A DNA stretch of 21,936 bases from Gp6-AA40 sp964505975. GTDB lineage: Bacteria > Acidobacteriota > Vicinamibacteria > Vicinamibacterales > UBA2999. Positions 21,001 to 21,936 of this stretch are shown piece by piece (position 1 is the stretch's first letter; every line of letters starts with the position of its first letter). Where the stretch lies: contig CAZDLW010000073.1 in assembly GCA_964505975.1 (NCBI GenBank), forward strand, positions 1-21,936, written 5' to 3'. The notes beneath the pieces were generated by a model that searched no databases, was not told the origin of the DNA, and saw only the letters and a list, made by a program, of their open reading frames with translations. Both the position numbers and the translations under genes were made by a program.

Positions 21001-21936
21001 GCCCCCCGAGGTGATGGCCAGCAGGCGCGAACCGCGGCGCCCGCGCACCGTCCCGTGAACCTCGTCGCGGTGTACCAGTGCCGCCCGCCGTCCCCGCTTC
21101 GTGGAGAAGCCATCGGCAAGCATGGTCACGATGGTGTCGAAGTCGGCCCGCGACAGCGTGCGGTACGGCCACGCGCGCCGGACCACCTCGAACAGATCGT
21201 CCTCGCGCCAGTTGCGACACGCCGCCTCGGCGGTAACCTGTTGGGCGAGCACATCGAACGGCGCATCGTGCTGGACGACCCGGTCCAGATCGCCGGCGCG
21301 CACCGCGCGCAGCAGCGCCGCACACTCGAGGAGGTCGTCGCGCGAGGTGGGCAGCAGCCGCCCTTTCGGCGTGCCGGTGACGCTGTGGCCCGAGCGGCCG
21401 ACGCGCTGAAGCAGAGTAGCGATGCGGTGCGGCGATCCAATCTGGCAGACGAGATCGACGTGGCCGATGTCGATACCGAGCTCGAGCGACGCGGTCGCCA
21501 CGAGGGCTTTGAGCCCGCCGCCCTTGAGACGATGTTCCGCGTCGAGCCGCCGCTCCTTCGAAAGGCTCCCGTGGTGGGCGGTGACGGCTTCCGCGCCGAG
21601 GCGGTCGCTCAGGTGACGGGTCAGGCGTTCCGCCAGGCGGCGGGTGTTCACGAATACGAGGGTCGTCCGGTGCGCGGCGATGAGCTCAGCGAGGCGGTCG
21701 TAGTATTCCTCCCACACGTCGTGGGCGAGCACGGCACCGAGCAGCGATCGCGGGAGCTCCAGCGCCAGGTCGATGGCGCGCCAGTGTCCTTCGTTGACGA
21801 TGGCGCAGCCACCTCGCGACGGATCGGCGCCCACGAGGAACCGCGCGACCTCTTCCACCGGCTTCTGCGTGGCCGAGAGGCCAATGCGCTGGAGGGCGTG
21901 CGCGGGCCGCGCCGTCCCGCACCGGTCGACCGCCGC
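18052..21936 (-). CDS. lhr: Lhr-family ATP-dependent helicase (5' end outside window)
   Basis: The frame stays open through the right edge, so about 1,294 codons are seen and the N-terminal helicase motifs I and II are missing. The first visible residues include motif III (RIGLSATQKP). They are followed by RecA-like domain 2: LVFVNTRRLAERL, TAHHGSLSKERR, ATASLELGIDIGHVDLV and motif VI QRVGRSGH (21385-21408). Next come the Lhr winged-helix and beta-barrel core (SRLLAITSGGAIPELADY, EDTFIGTLNEDFA, LAPFGSRINR-like HAPFGSRINRAWALAL). The C-terminal third (from about 19500 down) has tandem winged helices like the AlkZ-type HTH_42 region of long bacterial Lhr. Lhr proteins are 3'-5' ssDNA translocases that unwind RNA:DNA and take part in DNA repair; the E. 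coli C-terminal domain has been linked to uracil-DNA glycosylase activity. Gene symbol by family. Confidence 0.93.
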   Translation of the reverse strand, partial: AAVDRCGTARPAHALQRIGLSATQKPVEEVARFLVGADPSRGGCAIVNEGHWRAIDLALELPRSLLGAVLAHDVWEEYYDRLAELIAAHRTTLVFVNTRRLAERLTRHLSDRLGAEAVTAHHGSLSKERRLDAEHRLKGGGLKALVATASLELGIDIGHVDLVCQIGSPHRIATLLQRVGRSGHSVTGTPKGRLLPTSRDDLLECAALLRAVRAGDLDRVVQHDAPFDVLAQQVTAEAACRNWREDDLFEVVRRAWPYRTLSRADFDTIVTMLADGFSTKRGRRAALVHRDEVHGTVRGRRGSRLLAITSGGAIPELADYRVVLEPEDTFIGTLNEDFALESMAGDVFQLGNASWRVMRVTSGTVRVADAHGEPPNIPFWLGEAPARSDELSRAVSDLRGAVERMLESNGDAATSTGTRAPGNEHVATVGPTNAAATEWLGHDAGLSPVAAEQVVEYLAEAHRVLGVVPTQDTLVLERFFDESGGMQLVLHAPFGSRINRAWALALRKRFCRQFNFELQAAATDDALLLSLGPQHSFPLADVFRYLHSSTVRDVLVQALLDAPVFQTRWRWNTTISLAVPRNRAGSKVPPQLQRMWSDDLMAAVFPDAAACLENIPGDREVPDHPLVNQTIRDCLEEAMDLAGLIAILERIHRGELRCVARDTPEPSAFAHEILNARPYAFVDDAPLEERRTHAVQTRRAGVPRDEYGTLDPSAIARVRDEERPDARSADELHDALLSAGYLTEQETDAAMLQQLAVSGRATSATIVMNRPARPGHSAMVRRLLVAAERLPELVAVHSDASLDPVVTAPPSRTARGWTPSAALTELLRGRLSIVGPTTAATLAESLCVDNEDVSKSLLVLESEGAVLRGRFSPGEPELEWCDRRLLARIHRYTLNRLRAEIAPVSPAEFMRFLFAWQHVTPPHRLTGIDGLREVLAQLDGVAAPARAWERDVLPARLERCDPAQLDTLCLVGEVSWARVSTGPTQVVGATPVALFLREHAELWLATCAAGDVEAITGRIEAGRDAEGDGPPIAFDTGETDDATTAGRVLARLRTHGASFFHDLAAGCSLPHEALRAALGTLVAAGLVSSDGFAGLRALVGSAAGPVATRLNRVDAAGRWFALSTSGNTLSQDAAVEAIAWILLRRYGVVFRRVLAREAQAVAWRDLVRVYRRLEARGEIRGGRFVSGMSGEQFALPDAVERLREVRRSPAETSLLAISAADPLNLTGIITPGDRIRAVAANRIVYRNGVPLAALEGDTLRTLAEVEPALAADVGAAAAGTPVPAVSSYVSALRR

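Overview
The window looks like chromosomal DNA of a high-GC Gram-negative soil bacterium. The best guess is an acidobacterium of the class Vicinamibacteria. The reasons are an Oar-type TonB-dependent receptor with an N-terminal carboxypeptidase-regulatory-like domain, a secreted 'WGDPDLQGTW' protein of a family abundant in that phylum, and a HEAT-repeat/tandem cNMP-binding-domain protein that appears fused to a membrane segment. This assignment rests on recognising families, not on a marker-gene search. No rRNA, tRNA, CRISPR array, insertion sequence or prophage gene was recognised.

Layout from left to right. (1) 1-2568, +: 3' part of a membrane/HEAT/double cNMP-binding-domain protein cut by the left edge. 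(2) 2647-3798, -: exported Shewanella-like PPP-type phosphatase. (3) 3898-4245 and 4356-4697, +: a STAS anti-sigma-factor antagonist, then a small thioredoxin-like protein with WCGYC. (4) 4777-5208, -: secreted COG4315 repeat protein. (5) 5521-8355, +: Oar-like TonB-dependent receptor with a TTG start set by a strong Shine-Dalgarno (SD) sequence and a ~300-nt upstream region containing hairpins. (6) 8460-9803, -: UshA-type 5'-nucleotidase. (7) 10128-11093, -: class I mannose-6-phosphate isomerase. (8) 11532-12560 and 12616-13455, +: the DLQGTW protein and a lipoprotein gluzincin peptidase. (9) 13466-14002, -: RimJ-like GNAT acetyltransferase. (10) 14123-15235 and 15284-16672, +: tryptophanyl-tRNA synthetase and an FAD-linked D-2-hydroxyacid dehydrogenase. 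(11) 16950-17531, -: Tat-exported cupredoxin. (12) 18052-21936, -: most of an Lhr-family helicase cut by the right edge.

The genes form short, mostly alternating units, not one dedicated pathway. Much of the content is envelope or periplasmic: phosphatase, COG4315 protein, receptor, 5'-nucleotidase, DLQGTW protein, peptidase and cupredoxin. Four pairs or neighbours are convergent with short gaps that usually contain strong hairpins without a U-tract.

The most interesting material is non-coding. The leader of the DLQGTW gene (11366-11531) can form a long hairpin whose base ties up part of the SD sequence, while an upstream hexamer can instead pair with the apical loop. This is a switch-like design with no named class that I recognise. 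A 61-nt near-perfect hairpin (17874-17934) sits in a gene-free, lower-GC gap. A 50-nt pure G/A tract (15234-15284) with three tandem 7-mers runs into the GTG start of the FAD-linked dehydrogenase. The trpS gene has promoter-like elements so close to its ATG that its mRNA may be leaderless.
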